A program made the position numbers and the translations under genes. A stretch of 13,737 nucleotides of DNA from Pseudobdellovibrionaceae bacterium. Lineage in GTDB: Bacteria; Bdellovibrionota; Bdellovibrionia; Bdellovibrionales; UBA1609. Under the pieces are notes generated by a model. The model had not been told where the DNA came from and made no database searches. It saw only the letters and a list, made by a program, of their open reading frames with translations. Location: assembly GCA_026712605.1 (NCBI GenBank), contig JAPORL010000239.1, positions 1 to 13,737 on the forward strand, read 5' to 3'. Shown here in pieces: positions 1-7,753 of this stretch (position 1 is its first letter; every line of letters begins with the position of its first letter).

Positions 1-398
1 GTAAAGACAACAGCAGAAGATGTGCTTCCTATTCCTAAACCAATCAACAAAGCTGTAGCAATAGAGAAAAAAGGAGCTAATAATAAAGTTGTTAATCCTG
101 CAATCAAGATAAAAGACAAAAATGATAACAGTAAAGCTGGTAAGCTAGATTGTAATAAAGAACGAGCATTTAAATGTAAGCCTCCCTCATATAAAATAAT
201 AACCAAAGTAACTGTCGCCAACACTGTGCCCACCTGCCCTAAATGCTGATAGGTGATCATATTCATCATAGAGGGACCAATTACAAAACCTATTCCAATT
301 AAAATTAAAAGATCAGGTATTTTTGTTTTTACAAAAAACCATTTTAAAAAATGACCAATAAAAAACAAACCAGCCAAACTTAAAATAACTACTTCCAT
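1..398 (-). CDS. Cation:proton antiporter (monovalent cation:H+ antiporter superfamily), N-terminal part, runs off the window
   Basis: This is an integral inner-membrane transporter expected to exchange Na+ or K+ for protons. Only the first 132 residues are present; the frame stays open to the window edge. It starts with ATG at 398-396, preceded by an AGAGG ribosome site (408-404) five bases upstream. Hydrophobic segments cover about residues 3-16, 29-48, 55-72, 87-110 and 112-132. Residues 69-76 (LYEGGLHL) match the acidic motif after the third helix in NhaP/CPA-type exchangers. Residues 122-132 (GIGSTSSAVVF) resemble the Ser/Thr-rich segment of KefB-like and NhaP-like proteins. The substrate ion cannot be decided, and any C-terminal TrkA-N domain lies outside the window. 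Two tandem 14-bp repeats lie 60-90 bp upstream of its start. Confidence 0.82.
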   Translation of the reverse strand, partial: MEVVILSLAGLFFIGHFLKWFFVKTKIPDLLILIGIGFVIGPSMMNMITYQHLGQVGTVLATVTLVIILYEGGLHLNARSLLQSSLPALLLSFLSFILIAGLTTLLLAPFFSIATALLIGLGIGSTSSAVVF

Positions 399-457
399 AA
401 AAACCTCTATTAATTTAAAAAATTATTTTAAAAACCTACCTATTTTATAACATATAT

Positions 458-485
458 ATCTTTTGTAGAAAATCTTTTGTAGAAA
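458..485. repeat. Perfect tandem duplication of a 14-bp unit upstream of the antiporter gene
   Basis: Two identical 14-bp units, ATCTTTTGTAGAAA, lie head to tail at 458-471 and 472-485. On the minus strand they sit just upstream of a possible -10 box (TATAAA, 449-444) for the antiporter gene. A paired regulator-binding site is possible, but a simple slippage duplication is equally consistent. Confidence 0.6.
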
Positions 486-563
486 TTTAGACTTCAAGAA
501 CACAACAAAAAAATATTAATGCTAAACACAATCAGTTTATGTCCTAAAAAATATAAAAATCAA

Positions 564-791
564 CCAAAATCGGGAATTATAGACTTGAATGTACAAACTT
601 AGCTGTCATTCTAGTCGCAAGTAGGAATCTAAAAATCCACTCATTGAAGATTCCCGCTTTCGCAGGAATGACGGATTGCTGGTAATGATAAAGTGACTGG
701 AATTGAAAAAATCTGTTAAAAACTTTTAAAACTAAATAAAAAAATAAGGATTTTTATTTTGAATAGTCAAGTCTATAATTCTTCCAAAATC
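564..791. mobile_element. MITE-like element with 14-bp inverted termini and an 8-bp target duplication
   Basis: A non-coding element of about 212 bp (572-783). Its inner ends are a perfect 14-bp inverted repeat: GAATTATAGACTTG at 574-587 and CAAGTCTATAATTC at 768-781. Two bases outside each end lies the same 8-bp word, CCAAAATC, at 564-571 and 784-791 in direct orientation, which has the form of a target-site duplication. The outermost two bases (GG and TT) do not pair. There is no coding capacity inside, so any mobility would need a transposase supplied elsewhere. A paired palindrome (605-672) lies inside. The rest of the 399-831 gap is AT-rich and I see no gene in it. The parent IS family is not recognised. 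Confidence 0.65.
605..672. repeat. Imperfect palindrome with two dRS3-like arms, nested in the MITE-like element
   Basis: The arms at 605-629 and 649-672 are imperfect reverse complements. Outer GTCATTC/GAATGAC and inner GAATC/GATTC are exact. A 19-base loop (630-648) separates them. Each arm is itself a short palindrome of the ATTCC...GGAAT type; the right arm contains ATTCCCGCTTTCGCAGGAAT. That form resembles the dRS3 repeat described in Neisseria (ATTCCC, eight bases, GGGAAT). Similar small palindromes are widely dispersed in bacterial genomes. Confidence 0.65.
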
Positions 792-831
792 TAAGTAATA
801 ATTTTATTATTTTAAAAGTTATATATTTAAA

Positions 832-2751
832 TTATTTTAAATAGGTGGAACGGGAGAGATTTTCTTCAAATTTTTCAACAAGCAAATCAGCCTCCTGTCT
901 GGTAATATCTCCTTTTATAATACTTTGTTCTGTAATATTATGAAGCTTGTCTATTATTTGTTTTCCATGAAACTCAACATATTCTAAAACTTCAGAAATA
1001 GAATCGGCTTTCACACGATGCTCTATAATATATTTATTATTATCTTTTACTCTAATATGAACAGCATCAGTATCACCAAACAAATTATGCAGATCACCTA
1101 AAATTTCTTGATAAGCTCCTGTTAGAAAAATCCCCATCAAGTAAGGCTCGTTCTTTTTTAAATCATGCACAGGCATAAAAGATTCAATTTCCCAATTTTT
1201 GTAATCTACAATTTTTGAAATTTGTCCATCTGAATCACATGTTAAATCAACTAAATAAGCCTGTTTGTTAGGTTTTTCTCTTAAACGATGAATAGGCAAA
1301 ACAGGAAATATATAAGACAAAGCCCAGGAATCTGGCAAACTTTGAAAAATAGAAAAATTGCAAAAGTAAGTATCTGTTAACTGTTTTTTTAAAGTCAAAA
1401 AAATATCTTCATAATCTTCTTTATTTTTTGTTAATTGTGTTAATTGTTTAACCGAAGCCCAATATATCTTTTCCGCTAAGGCAAGTTCTGTTAAAGATAG
1501 CATGCCATAAATAAAAGTATCATAAATTTGCTTCTTTTTTTCAATCAAATCATTAAAAGATTCGTTATACGAAATGTGAGTAATATTTTTATAAATATCA
1601 TACATCTCTTTCAAAAAGCTTGAACTGTTTTCACTAATTGTAATATTTTTTTCTCCTTCAATAGAGTTTTTATCTAAAATATTAAATACTAAAATAGAGC
1701 TTTGAGCTACTAAAAAACGTCCCGATTCAGATATAATATGAGGTTGTGGTATCTTCTTCTTTTCACAAAGAGACTGTAAAGCAAATACAATATCATTTGC
1801 GTACTCTTGAATGTCATAATCTGTAGAGCTTCTTGTAGCTCCTGAACCATCATAATTTATACCTAAACCTCCTCCTACATCTACATATTCAATAGGACAT
1901 TTCATCAAATAAAGCTCTGACATGATCATAGCGCATTCCTTGATAGCCAACTTAATAGGCTGAATAGAAGGAATCTGAGATCCAATATGAAAATGGATTA
2001 ACTTTACACAATCTAAAAAATCTTCCTGCTTCAATTTTTCTATAGAAGAAACCAATTGTTGAGAAGTTAAACCAAATTTAGAATATTCACCTGAACTTTT
2101 ACCCCAAAAACCTTTAGATTGAGTGTTAAGTTTTAAACGAAAACCGATTTGCGGTTTTAATTGTAATTGTTTAGACATTTCTAAAATAAGGTCTAACTCT
2201 TTTTGTCTTTCAACAACCAAAAAGATATTTCTACCTGCTTTTTGAGAAAGTAACGCCATTTCAATATAGGATTTGTCTTTGAAACCATTACAAACAATTA
2301 AAGCTTTAGGATTGTCCATATAAGATAAAGCTATTAACAACTCTGGCTTGCTTCCCGCCTCTAAACCAAAGTTTAAGTCTTTTCCAGCATGGATAATGTC
2401 CTCTATGACATGTCTTTGCTGATTCACCTTTATAGGAAAAACACCATAATAATTCCCTTGATAGTCTTGATCTTGGATAGCTTTATTAAAGCAGACACAA
2501 ATTTTTTTCATTTGAGCCTGTATAATATCTGGAAATCTCAATAACAAAGGCAAACGAATCGATCGCTCTTTAAAAGAGCTAATCATTTCATATAAATCAA
2601 TAGAAGAAGAATCTTTTCCATAAGGGTGTACTTGGACATTACCCTTATCATTTATGCTAAAATACTCATCTCCCCAAAAGTCCAAGCCATACAGGTTAGA
2701 GCTTTGAGAAATACTCCAATTTTTGTTATTATTTATTTCCTTATTATTCAT
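832..2751 (-). CDS. speA: Biosynthetic arginine decarboxylase (SpeA)
   Basis: A PLP-dependent fold-III decarboxylase of 639 residues, near the usual family length. It converts arginine to agmatine and CO2, the first step of the agmatine route to putrescine and spermidine. The PLP lysine is in PIKVN (K108). The barrel motifs HIGSQ (255-259) and DVGGGLG (291-297) follow, then SESGR (341-345). The C-terminal part carries TCDSDG (504-509, with the Cys expected to complete the partner active site) and the SpeA-specific stretch around GAYQEILGDLHNLFGDT (545-561). These clearly distinguish it from ornithine or diaminopimelate decarboxylases. No signal peptide is seen, so it is cytosolic. The ATG at 2751 has only a weak purine-rich stretch (AAGAGAT) upstream. 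The gene is separated from the upstream lipoprotein gene by 137 bp, so it is probably transcribed on its own. No agmatinase or agmatine deiminase is in the window. Confidence 0.97.
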   Translation of the reverse strand: MNNKEINNNKNWSISQSSNLYGLDFWGDEYFSINDKGNVQVHPYGKDSSSIDLYEMISSFKERSIRLPLLLRFPDIIQAQMKKICVCFNKAIQDQDYQGNYYGVFPIKVNQQRHVIEDIIHAGKDLNFGLEAGSKPELLIALSYMDNPKALIVCNGFKDKSYIEMALLSQKAGRNIFLVVERQKELDLILEMSKQLQLKPQIGFRLKLNTQSKGFWGKSSGEYSKFGLTSQQLVSSIEKLKQEDFLDCVKLIHFHIGSQIPSIQPIKLAIKECAMIMSELYLMKCPIEYVDVGGGLGINYDGSGATRSSTDYDIQEYANDIVFALQSLCEKKKIPQPHIISESGRFLVAQSSILVFNILDKNSIEGEKNITISENSSSFLKEMYDIYKNITHISYNESFNDLIEKKKQIYDTFIYGMLSLTELALAEKIYWASVKQLTQLTKNKEDYEDIFLTLKKQLTDTYFCNFSIFQSLPDSWALSYIFPVLPIHRLREKPNKQAYLVDLTCDSDGQISKIVDYKNWEIESFMPVHDLKKNEPYLMGIFLTGAYQEILGDLHNLFGDTDAVHIRVKDNNKYIIEHRVKADSISEVLEYVEFHGKQIIDKLHNITEQSIIKGDITRQEADLLVEKFEENLSRSTYLK

Positions 2752-2888
2752 CAGTATCTCTTACTTTGTTTTTTTTAAAAATTTTTCAAGCCCTTAATAT
2801 TAAGCTTTATATATTTCACTAAAGGATATTTTATATCTTCTAAAGACTGTTAGCTTTAAATGTATTTTACTTTCAATTAGACAGGAGA

Positions 2889-3344
2889 TTACTCACAAGT
2901 AAACTTAATGTATATCCTCTCTCTCACTAAATCCTGTTCTGTTTGAGATCCACTGGAAGATAAAATAGCCTGTGAAGCTATTGCAACTGATTTTTTATAG
3001 AATTTTTCATTTTCTTCCACATTTTTATAGTAACTAGGGTTAGGGTTGTCCTGATGAGAATTAAAATAAGTCTGACGACCAATTATCTCTTCAGCCTTTC
3101 TTTCTGAAACAATCACCGATTTTTTAGGAGAACAAAAAGATATCATCTTCATTTTAGCGTCTTGTCTTCTTTTCTGAAGAGCAGAACTGTCAAATAAACT
3201 AGGATTTGAATTATAAAAAACTATACCCTGCTTTGAAGGTTTATAAACTTTTTTTTGCCAATGAGCTTGAGTGCTTACACAAGATTGAAAAATGAATATA
3301 AAAAATGATAAAATTAAAATTTTTAAAAAATATTTAAAAAACAT
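2889..3344 (-). CDS. Small hypothetical lipoprotein
   Basis: A 151-residue protein with a lipoprotein signal: two lysines in the first eight residues, a strongly hydrophobic core, then a lipobox FQSC with the acylated cysteine at residue 22. The mature part is hydrophilic with no domain I recognise. Cys71 (FCSPKK) and Cys150 (FTCE, one residue from the end) could form a disulfide in the periplasm. The start is secured by a full AGGAGG ribosome site at 3354-3349, four bases from the ATG. A possible promoter is TTGAAT (3408-3403), a 17-bp spacer and TATTTT (3385-3380), which is weak evidence in such AT-rich DNA. It lies between the thi operon and speA on the same strand, but a 302-bp gap with a long palindrome isolates it from thiQ. 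Its function is unknown; membership in an uncharacterised lipoprotein family is likely. Confidence 0.75.
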   Translation of the reverse strand: MFFKYFLKILILSFFIFIFQSCVSTQAHWQKKVYKPSKQGIVFYNSNPSLFDSSALQKRRQDAKMKMISFCSPKKSVIVSERKAEEIIGRQTYFNSHQDNPNPSYYKNVEENEKFYKKSVAIASQAILSSSGSQTEQDLVRERIYIKFTCE

Positions 3345-3437
3345 ATATCCTCCTCTTTTTTAAATCTAACTAATTTTTTAAAATAAATAAAAAAACAAAA
3401 ATATTCAAATAAAAAATTAAAAATTATATAAAAATAT

Positions 3438-3642
3438 TTGGAATTACATATATAACTTTCCAAATTTGTTACTGTCTAAAGGCAATAAAAAACCTTCAAA
3501 ATTTCAGACATGCGTTTTGCCACAGAGCGACCTATGGTCGCTACTCAGTTCAAATACGAACTTATTTTGACGATTTTTTATTGCCTTTAGAAGAGATAGA
3601 ATAAATTTAATCTTTTCACGAAAGTTATATATATAATTCCAA
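3438..3642. repeat. Long palindromic element, copy A (conserved core in a locus-specific stem)
   Basis: This fills most of the 302-bp gap between thiQ and the lipoprotein gene. The outer arms 3438-3460 and 3620-3642 are inverted repeats matching at 22 of 23 positions. The next-inner arms 3476-3492 and 3574-3590 are a perfect 17-bp inverted repeat. The DNA between outer and inner arms also aligns in inverted orientation, with a gap of about 14 bases, so both are parts of one decayed long inverted repeat. The centre holds the family core from CAGACAT at 3505. It contains a perfect hairpin with stem AGCGACC (3526-3532), loop TAT, and GGTCGCT (3536-3542). The element ends five bases from the thiQ stop. 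The poly-A/poly-T tracts lie on the loop side of the stem, not after it, so it is not a standard intrinsic terminator. Confidence 0.85.
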
Positions 3643-3646
3643 TATT

Positions 3647-4279
3647 TCAATCTTCATATATTTTTCCCTGTCTTAAATAAAATTTTTTGTGGCTTAGGGA
3701 CTCCTCTTCTTCATGAGATACTAAAAGAACTGGGACTTTACTTCTTTGAGAAATTTTTTGAACCAATTGTATCGCTTTATTTTTATTTTCAGAATCTAAA
3801 TAGGAAAAAGGCTCATCTAAAAAAAGAATGGAATGAGGAACCACTAAAGTTCTAGCTAAAGCTATTCTTTGTTTCTCGCCCCCTGAAAGTTTATCTATAG
3901 AAAGATCTAAAAATTTCCTTAAATCTAAAGCTTTTATAATATCTTCAAAATCTTTTTCTCTCTTTTTAAAAGGAATGCCTCTTGCCTTTATTGCAAATAA
4001 AATATTTTCTTTAGCAGTCATTAAAGGGAATAAACGCAAATCCTGAAAACAAAAACCAATTTTTCGTAAAGGGGCTTTATATTGAGCTAAATTTTCGCCT
4101 TTAAATTCCCATATGAGTGAAGGGCAAGGGAGCAAACCACTCAAAACCTTCAGTAAAGTGCTTTTACCACTTCCCGATACTCCTGTTATAACAGAAATTC
4201 CCTCATCTGAAAATCTCCATTCAGAAATATTTAAATGACACTCTCCCTGCTTATAGATTAAATTTCTTATTATAGACAA
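3647..4279 (-). CDS. thiQ: Thiamine ABC transporter, ATP-binding protein
   Basis: A 210-residue ABC ATPase that powers the permease encoded just upstream. All nucleotide-binding motifs are present: Walker A GVSGSGKST (33-41), Q-loop Gln79 in FCFQD, signature LSGGEKQ (131-137), Walker B ILFLDEP (151-157) and switch His189. At this length it lacks a C-terminal regulatory domain, as is usual for ThiQ. The start is TTG at 4279-4277, supported by a GAGG ribosome site (4288-4285) five bases upstream and by N-terminal alignment with the family; no in-frame ATG fits. It is the last gene of thiB-thiP-thiQ, 24 bp after thiP. The thiamine assignment rests on the operon, since the ATPase alone could serve iron or other type I importers. 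Confidence 0.88.
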   Translation of the reverse strand: MSIIRNLIYKQGECHLNISEWRFSDEGISVITGVSGSGKSTLLKVLSGLLPCPSLIWEFKGENLAQYKAPLRKIGFCFQDLRLFPLMTAKENILFAIKARGIPFKKREKDFEDIIKALDLRKFLDLSIDKLSGGEKQRIALARTLVVPHSILFLDEPFSYLDSENKNKAIQLVQKISQRSKVPVLLVSHEEEESLSHKKFYLRQGKIYED

Positions 4280-4303
4280 AAAATCCTCACTTTTTAAATG
4301 TTC

Positions 4304-5812
4304 TTAAAAAATCAATTTCCTTATTGAAAATTTCTTATTTTTATCTAAGATAACAGCCAAAGCAAGCCAAAATAAAAAAACAATAAAACTAATAAATAAT
4401 AGCAACCAACTTAATAAAATAGCTTCTTCTAAACGATAAGAGGAAAAAAAATCGTATACAACTAAAGATAAATTCCAATGACCGCTGGATACAATTAAAC
4501 TATAAGAAAAATCTCCGCAAGCCCAAAAACTAGTTATACCAGCGCACAAAAAAAATAAGGCTCGGTTGGCTGGCCATAAAATATCTGTAAAAATAAGCCA
4601 TTCATCTGAGCCTAAAAATCTTCCTGTCTCTACCTGAAGACCCATTTTATCTAAAGCTCTCTCACCACGAAAACGATATATCCAAGGAAATAATAACAAA
4701 GTCAAACCTATTGCCCATTTTATTAAAACAGCTGTCTGTGTATAAATTGGAATCAGTAAAAAAGCTAAACCCATAAAACTAACTCCTGGAGGAGTAAAAG
4801 AAGCTATAAACCTCCTTGCTTTGACATTTTGATAAGATAAACAAAGAGCTGTTAATAGAAATAAAGTTAAGAATCCAACAATTAAACTTAAAGTTATAGA
4901 ATTCACTCCTGCTGATAAGATAAAAGAAGAAAGAGACAAAAGATCGACAAAAACTGTTTTATCAGAAATAAAAAACAAGCCACCTATAGATAACATAACA
5001 GCGAATATAGGAATTATCAAAAATGATCGACTTGGAATTAAATGTATTCTTTTATCAGATAAGTCTTTATCAAAAGAAGAATTTTGAGAAAAAGCTCTCC
5101 AGCAAATAATAAAAATAAAAAAACTTTGAAATAAAATTACAGCTAGAGCCTGAGACCAAAGAGCTGGATTTTTTAAATTTTCATAAATAAAAAACTCTAA
5201 ACTAAAAAAAGAAGAGCCACTTAATAGTAAAGGTAAGCTTAAACTGGTAAAAGAGCCTGTAAAAACGAGAACAAAAAGGGTTTGTATATCCTTTAATAAG
5301 ACTGTTTTTGTTAAAGCTTTTAAAAAATAAAAAGAAGGTACATTATGAATATAAGCCCATTCACTTAAAAAATTTCCTTGTTTTTTTAAAATACGAGCTA
5401 AAGCAATTGAGCAAAGACCAATATAAGTTAAAGTTTGAGAAATAATGAGAGCTGTTAAACCAAAAGGAAAAACAGTTATTAATTCCACTAAATGAACTAA
5501 AGATAAGGCTAAGATTAAAGGAGGTATTAAACAAGGAATCAAAACAAAAGCCTCAATAACAAAATAGTACTTCTTATCTGATACAGATAATAAGCCCCGA
5601 ACGGCTAAAATACCTAAAAATAAACTTAAAAAAGCGGAAGCGCTTGATTGAAAAACAGTCATAAAAAAAACAAATAAAAACTCTAAATTTTCTAAAGAGG
5701 GGAAAGTTTTTAATTTGAATAAAAACAGTAAAAAAGGAGATATTAAACTGATTCCAATCAGATAAACAGGCAAGGAGAAAATAAATTGTTTTAATTTAGA
5801 TTTTCTTTCCAT
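4304..5812 (-). CDS. thiP: Thiamine ABC transporter, fused two-domain permease
   Basis: A 502-residue membrane protein in which two type I importer permease domains are joined, as in ThiP and FbpB. There are about twelve hydrophobic segments, split into two halves around a polar linker near residues 240-262. Each half has a cytoplasmic coupling-loop segment. The clearest is in the second half, around residues 395-414, ending in ILWP. The first-half counterpart (about 151-172) is more degenerate. The ATG lies inside the 3' end of thiB, a 22-bp overlap in another frame with no good ribosome site, which points to translational coupling. ThiP proteins are a little longer (roughly 530 residues). 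Fe3+-type fused permeases are the alternative, but the binding protein in the same operon argues for thiamine. Confidence 0.85.
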   Translation of the reverse strand: MERKSKLKQFIFSLPVYLIGISLISPFLLFLFKLKTFPSLENLEFLFVFFMTVFQSSASAFLSLFLGILAVRGLLSVSDKKYYFVIEAFVLIPCLIPPLILALSLVHLVELITVFPFGLTALIISQTLTYIGLCSIALARILKKQGNFLSEWAYIHNVPSFYFLKALTKTVLLKDIQTLFVLVFTGSFTSLSLPLLLSGSSFFSLEFFIYENLKNPALWSQALAVILFQSFFIFIICWRAFSQNSSFDKDLSDKRIHLIPSRSFLIIPIFAVMLSIGGLFFISDKTVFVDLLSLSSFILSAGVNSITLSLIVGFLTLFLLTALCLSYQNVKARRFIASFTPPGVSFMGLAFLLIPIYTQTAVLIKWAIGLTLLLFPWIYRFRGERALDKMGLQVETGRFLGSDEWLIFTDILWPANRALFFLCAGITSFWACGDFSYSLIVSSGHWNLSLVVYDFFSSYRLEEAILLSWLLLFISFIVFLFWLALAVILDKNKKFSIRKLIF

Positions 5813-6786
5813 AATTCTAATAAGTTTTGCTTGTCCGCAATAAATTCATTCAATCTTTTATAGGATATTAATTTTATATCTTTTAATTTTAGAATTGATG
5901 GCGCTGAAAGCTTGACTGATACAGGAAACATATAGTGTTTTTCTAAAATAATTTTTTGCGCTTTTTTTGAAAGTAAAAATTCAGAAAATTTTAAAACTAA
6001 TTCTTTATTTTTTGATTTTTTAGACACAGAAAAAAACTCCACTTGATAGGGATGCCCTTCTTGAAAATCGGCAAAAAAATAATCCTGATCGGGCTCTTCC
6101 TTTTGGTGATATAATAGAGAGCTTAAATAGGATAAAGACATCTGAGTTTGTCCTTTCCTAAAAAAACCATAAGCTAAAGACCATGAAAACACTGGACCAT
6201 AAATACGACTTTTAAAGCTCTTTAAAAATTCAGAAATTAAAAGCTTATCTCCACCAAATACTTCATAAATCCAATAATAAAACTGCAAACCCAAAGAGCT
6301 TGTCCTAGGTTCTGGAAAAGAAACTTTAGCCTTAAAACTTGTCAAAGATTTTAAACTTGTAATTTTATATTTATTTTCTTTATATATAAAGCCTATGGGA
6401 GACCAATCCAAAGGAATAAAAAATTGACTTGATAAAAAACTCTCTTTTTTAGATAAAAATTTTTTAAAAATAGAAATATCTTCCCATAACTTCTTCTGAT
6501 TTAAAGGCAAAGTAATTTGATCCCAACCAATAACTATATCTATATCAGGTAAAAGTAAAAAACGCTGGAGCAAGAAAGTAGAATCTTCTGCTAAAAACCA
6601 CTGCAATTCACAATTACAAATAGACTCAAATTCCTTTTTAATATCTATTCCAGGACCATGCACACCAGCAAAAGAGCTATAAGTTAAAACTTTTAATTGA
6701 TTTTTTTGATCTTTAAAATTTATTTGAGAATAAATAACAAAGCCTAAAAGTAAAAAAATAATAGAGTAAAATAGTTTTTTTTTCAT
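5791..6786 (-). CDS. thiB: Thiamine ABC transporter, periplasmic thiamine-binding protein
   Basis: A 331-residue substrate-binding protein that captures thiamine (or its phosphates) in the periplasm and delivers it to ThiP. Residues 1-20 form a signal or anchor helix (MKKK, then a hydrophobic run); there is no lipobox, so cleavage by signal peptidase I or retention as an anchor is possible. Family signatures of ThiB/TbpA are clear: LTYSSFAGVHGPG (34-46), DIVIGWDQ (83-90), PEPRTSSLGL (158-167), SYLSSLLYH (219-227) and the stretch ADFQEGHPYQVEFF (239-252). It is the first gene of the operon. I find no THI-box riboswitch in the 160 bp upstream, and its ribosome site is weak. Confidence 0.88.
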   Translation of the reverse strand: MKKKLFYSIIFLLLGFVIYSQINFKDQKNQLKVLTYSSFAGVHGPGIDIKKEFESICNCELQWFLAEDSTFLLQRFLLLPDIDIVIGWDQITLPLNQKKLWEDISIFKKFLSKKESFLSSQFFIPLDWSPIGFIYKENKYKITSLKSLTSFKAKVSFPEPRTSSLGLQFYYWIYEVFGGDKLLISEFLKSFKSRIYGPVFSWSLAYGFFRKGQTQMSLSYLSSLLYHQKEEPDQDYFFADFQEGHPYQVEFFSVSKKSKNKELVLKFSEFLLSKKAQKIILEKHYMFPVSVKLSAPSILKLKDIKLISYKRLNEFIADKQNLLELWKENLN

Positions 6787-6946
6787 AGATTTGTTTTAAA
6801 CAAAATTATTCTTATTGAAAAGATAAATCTTTAATTTAAAATATTTTTATAGACAAAATAATTTATATTTGCTACCATTAAATATATCTAGAAGTAGCCC
6901 TCTTAAAGTATTATGAATCTTTAAGAAAACATGTTAAAGTGTAACT

Positions 6947-7552
6947 ATGAAGTATTTTGTTTTTTTAGTGTTATCTATTTTTTTAATTGTATCTTGTATT
7001 TCTGTTTTTAATAAAGATAACAGCTCAAAATCATCCTCTAAAGATTTTATAGATAGTATCTCTTCTAAACTCAAATCATGGGAGTCGGCAGATAGATCGT
7101 CCGCAAAACTAGCTCCTCTTCCAAAAGAAAATAAATCAGCAGTTGTTCAAGTCTATGCGGCGGCTTTATGGGGATTAAGAGGCTTAATAGCTGATCATAC
7201 ATGGATATCTACAAAAGCCAATGAAGCGGATTCTTATACAGTTTATGAAGTGCTTGGCTGGCGGAAAGCCATGGGATATGATTCTGTTGTGAGGATTGAA
7301 AAAGATATTCCTGATAGGTTATGGTATGGAAAAAAACCTAGATTGCTTATTGATCTTAGAGGAAAAAAAGCAGAAAAACTTATTAATAAAATTCATAAGG
7401 CGGCTGGTAAATATCCCTATAAAAATAAATATGTTATGCTTGGTCCAAATAGCAATACCTTTACAGCATGGATTGCCTGTCAGGTTCCTGAATTAAATTT
7501 AAAACTATCTAAAAGAGCCATTGGAAAATCTTATTTAAAAACATGTTCATGA
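6947..7552 (+). CDS. DUF3750-family lipoprotein
   Basis: A 201-residue protein with an N-terminal lipoprotein signal (lipobox IVSC, Cys17), a Ser/Lys-rich linker to about residue 60, then a single DUF3750 domain (about 66-195). Typical family features are VQVYAAALWGLRG (67-79), HTW (84-86), YEVLGW (100-105), LWYG (125-128), LLIDLRG (133-139), YPY (156-158) and GPNSNTF (166-172). The molecular function of the family is unknown to me. It is divergent from thiB across a 160-bp gap. No Shine-Dalgarno motif precedes the ATG. From memory, homologues often continue past the AIGKDYL-like segment, whereas this one stops a few residues after AIGKSYL (191-197), so the C-terminus may be shortened. A palindromic repeat begins about 40 bp downstream of the stop. 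Confidence 0.8.
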   Translation: MKYFVFLVLSIFLIVSCISVFNKDNSSKSSSKDFIDSISSKLKSWESADRSSAKLAPLPKENKSAVVQVYAAALWGLRGLIADHTWISTKANEADSYTVYEVLGWRKAMGYDSVVRIEKDIPDRLWYGKKPRLLIDLRGKKAEKLINKIHKAAGKYPYKNKYVMLGPNSNTFTAWIACQVPELNLKLSKRAIGKSYLKTCS

Positions 7553-7592
7553 ATTCATTATAATTTTTTAATCTTCAATTTGAACTTTGTTT

Positions 7593-7711
7593 AAAAATCT
7601 TGTAAGATATAAAGCCAAAAACTCAGACATACGTTTTGCCACAAAGCGACTTGCAGTCGCTATGTGCTCAAATCCGAACTCCTTTTTAGCTTTATATCTT
7701 ACAAGATTTTT
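7593..7711. repeat. Long palindromic element, copy B
   Basis: Perfect 23-bp inverted arms at 7593-7615 and 7689-7711 enclose the conserved core. The arms share no sequence with those of copy A. Outside them, 7580-7592 and 7712-7727 still align weakly in inverted orientation, suggesting the inverted repeat was once longer. The core runs from ACTCAGACAT (7621-7630) through GTTTTGCCACAAAGCGAC (7633-7650). The hairpin AGCGAC (7645-7650)/GTCGCT (7656-7661) extends with one mismatch to CACA/TGTG. The arms flank the core with no free U-tract, so an ordinary terminator role is not evident. Confidence 0.85.
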
Positions 7712-7753
7712 ATCAAGAAACTTAAATATTTATAAATAAGGCTTAAAATTTCA

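Noticed and set aside
22..249. Plus-strand open frame of 75 codons
   Set aside because: It lies antisense to the antiporter gene, whose minus-strand frame has membrane helices and family motifs; the plus frame is Lys/Asn-rich with no ribosome site.
3438..3642. Palindromic elements as ordinary intrinsic terminators
   Set aside because: The stems are AT-rich, the loops exceed 70 bases, and the T-tracts are on the loop side of the arms rather than after the stem.
6787..6946. TPP riboswitch upstream of thiB
   Set aside because: The conserved THI-box blocks are not visible on the minus strand of this gap.
7296..7496. Second plus-strand frame of 66 codons inside the DUF3750 gene
   Set aside because: It is fully internal to the DUF3750 coding sequence in another frame; the conserved motifs are in the longer frame.
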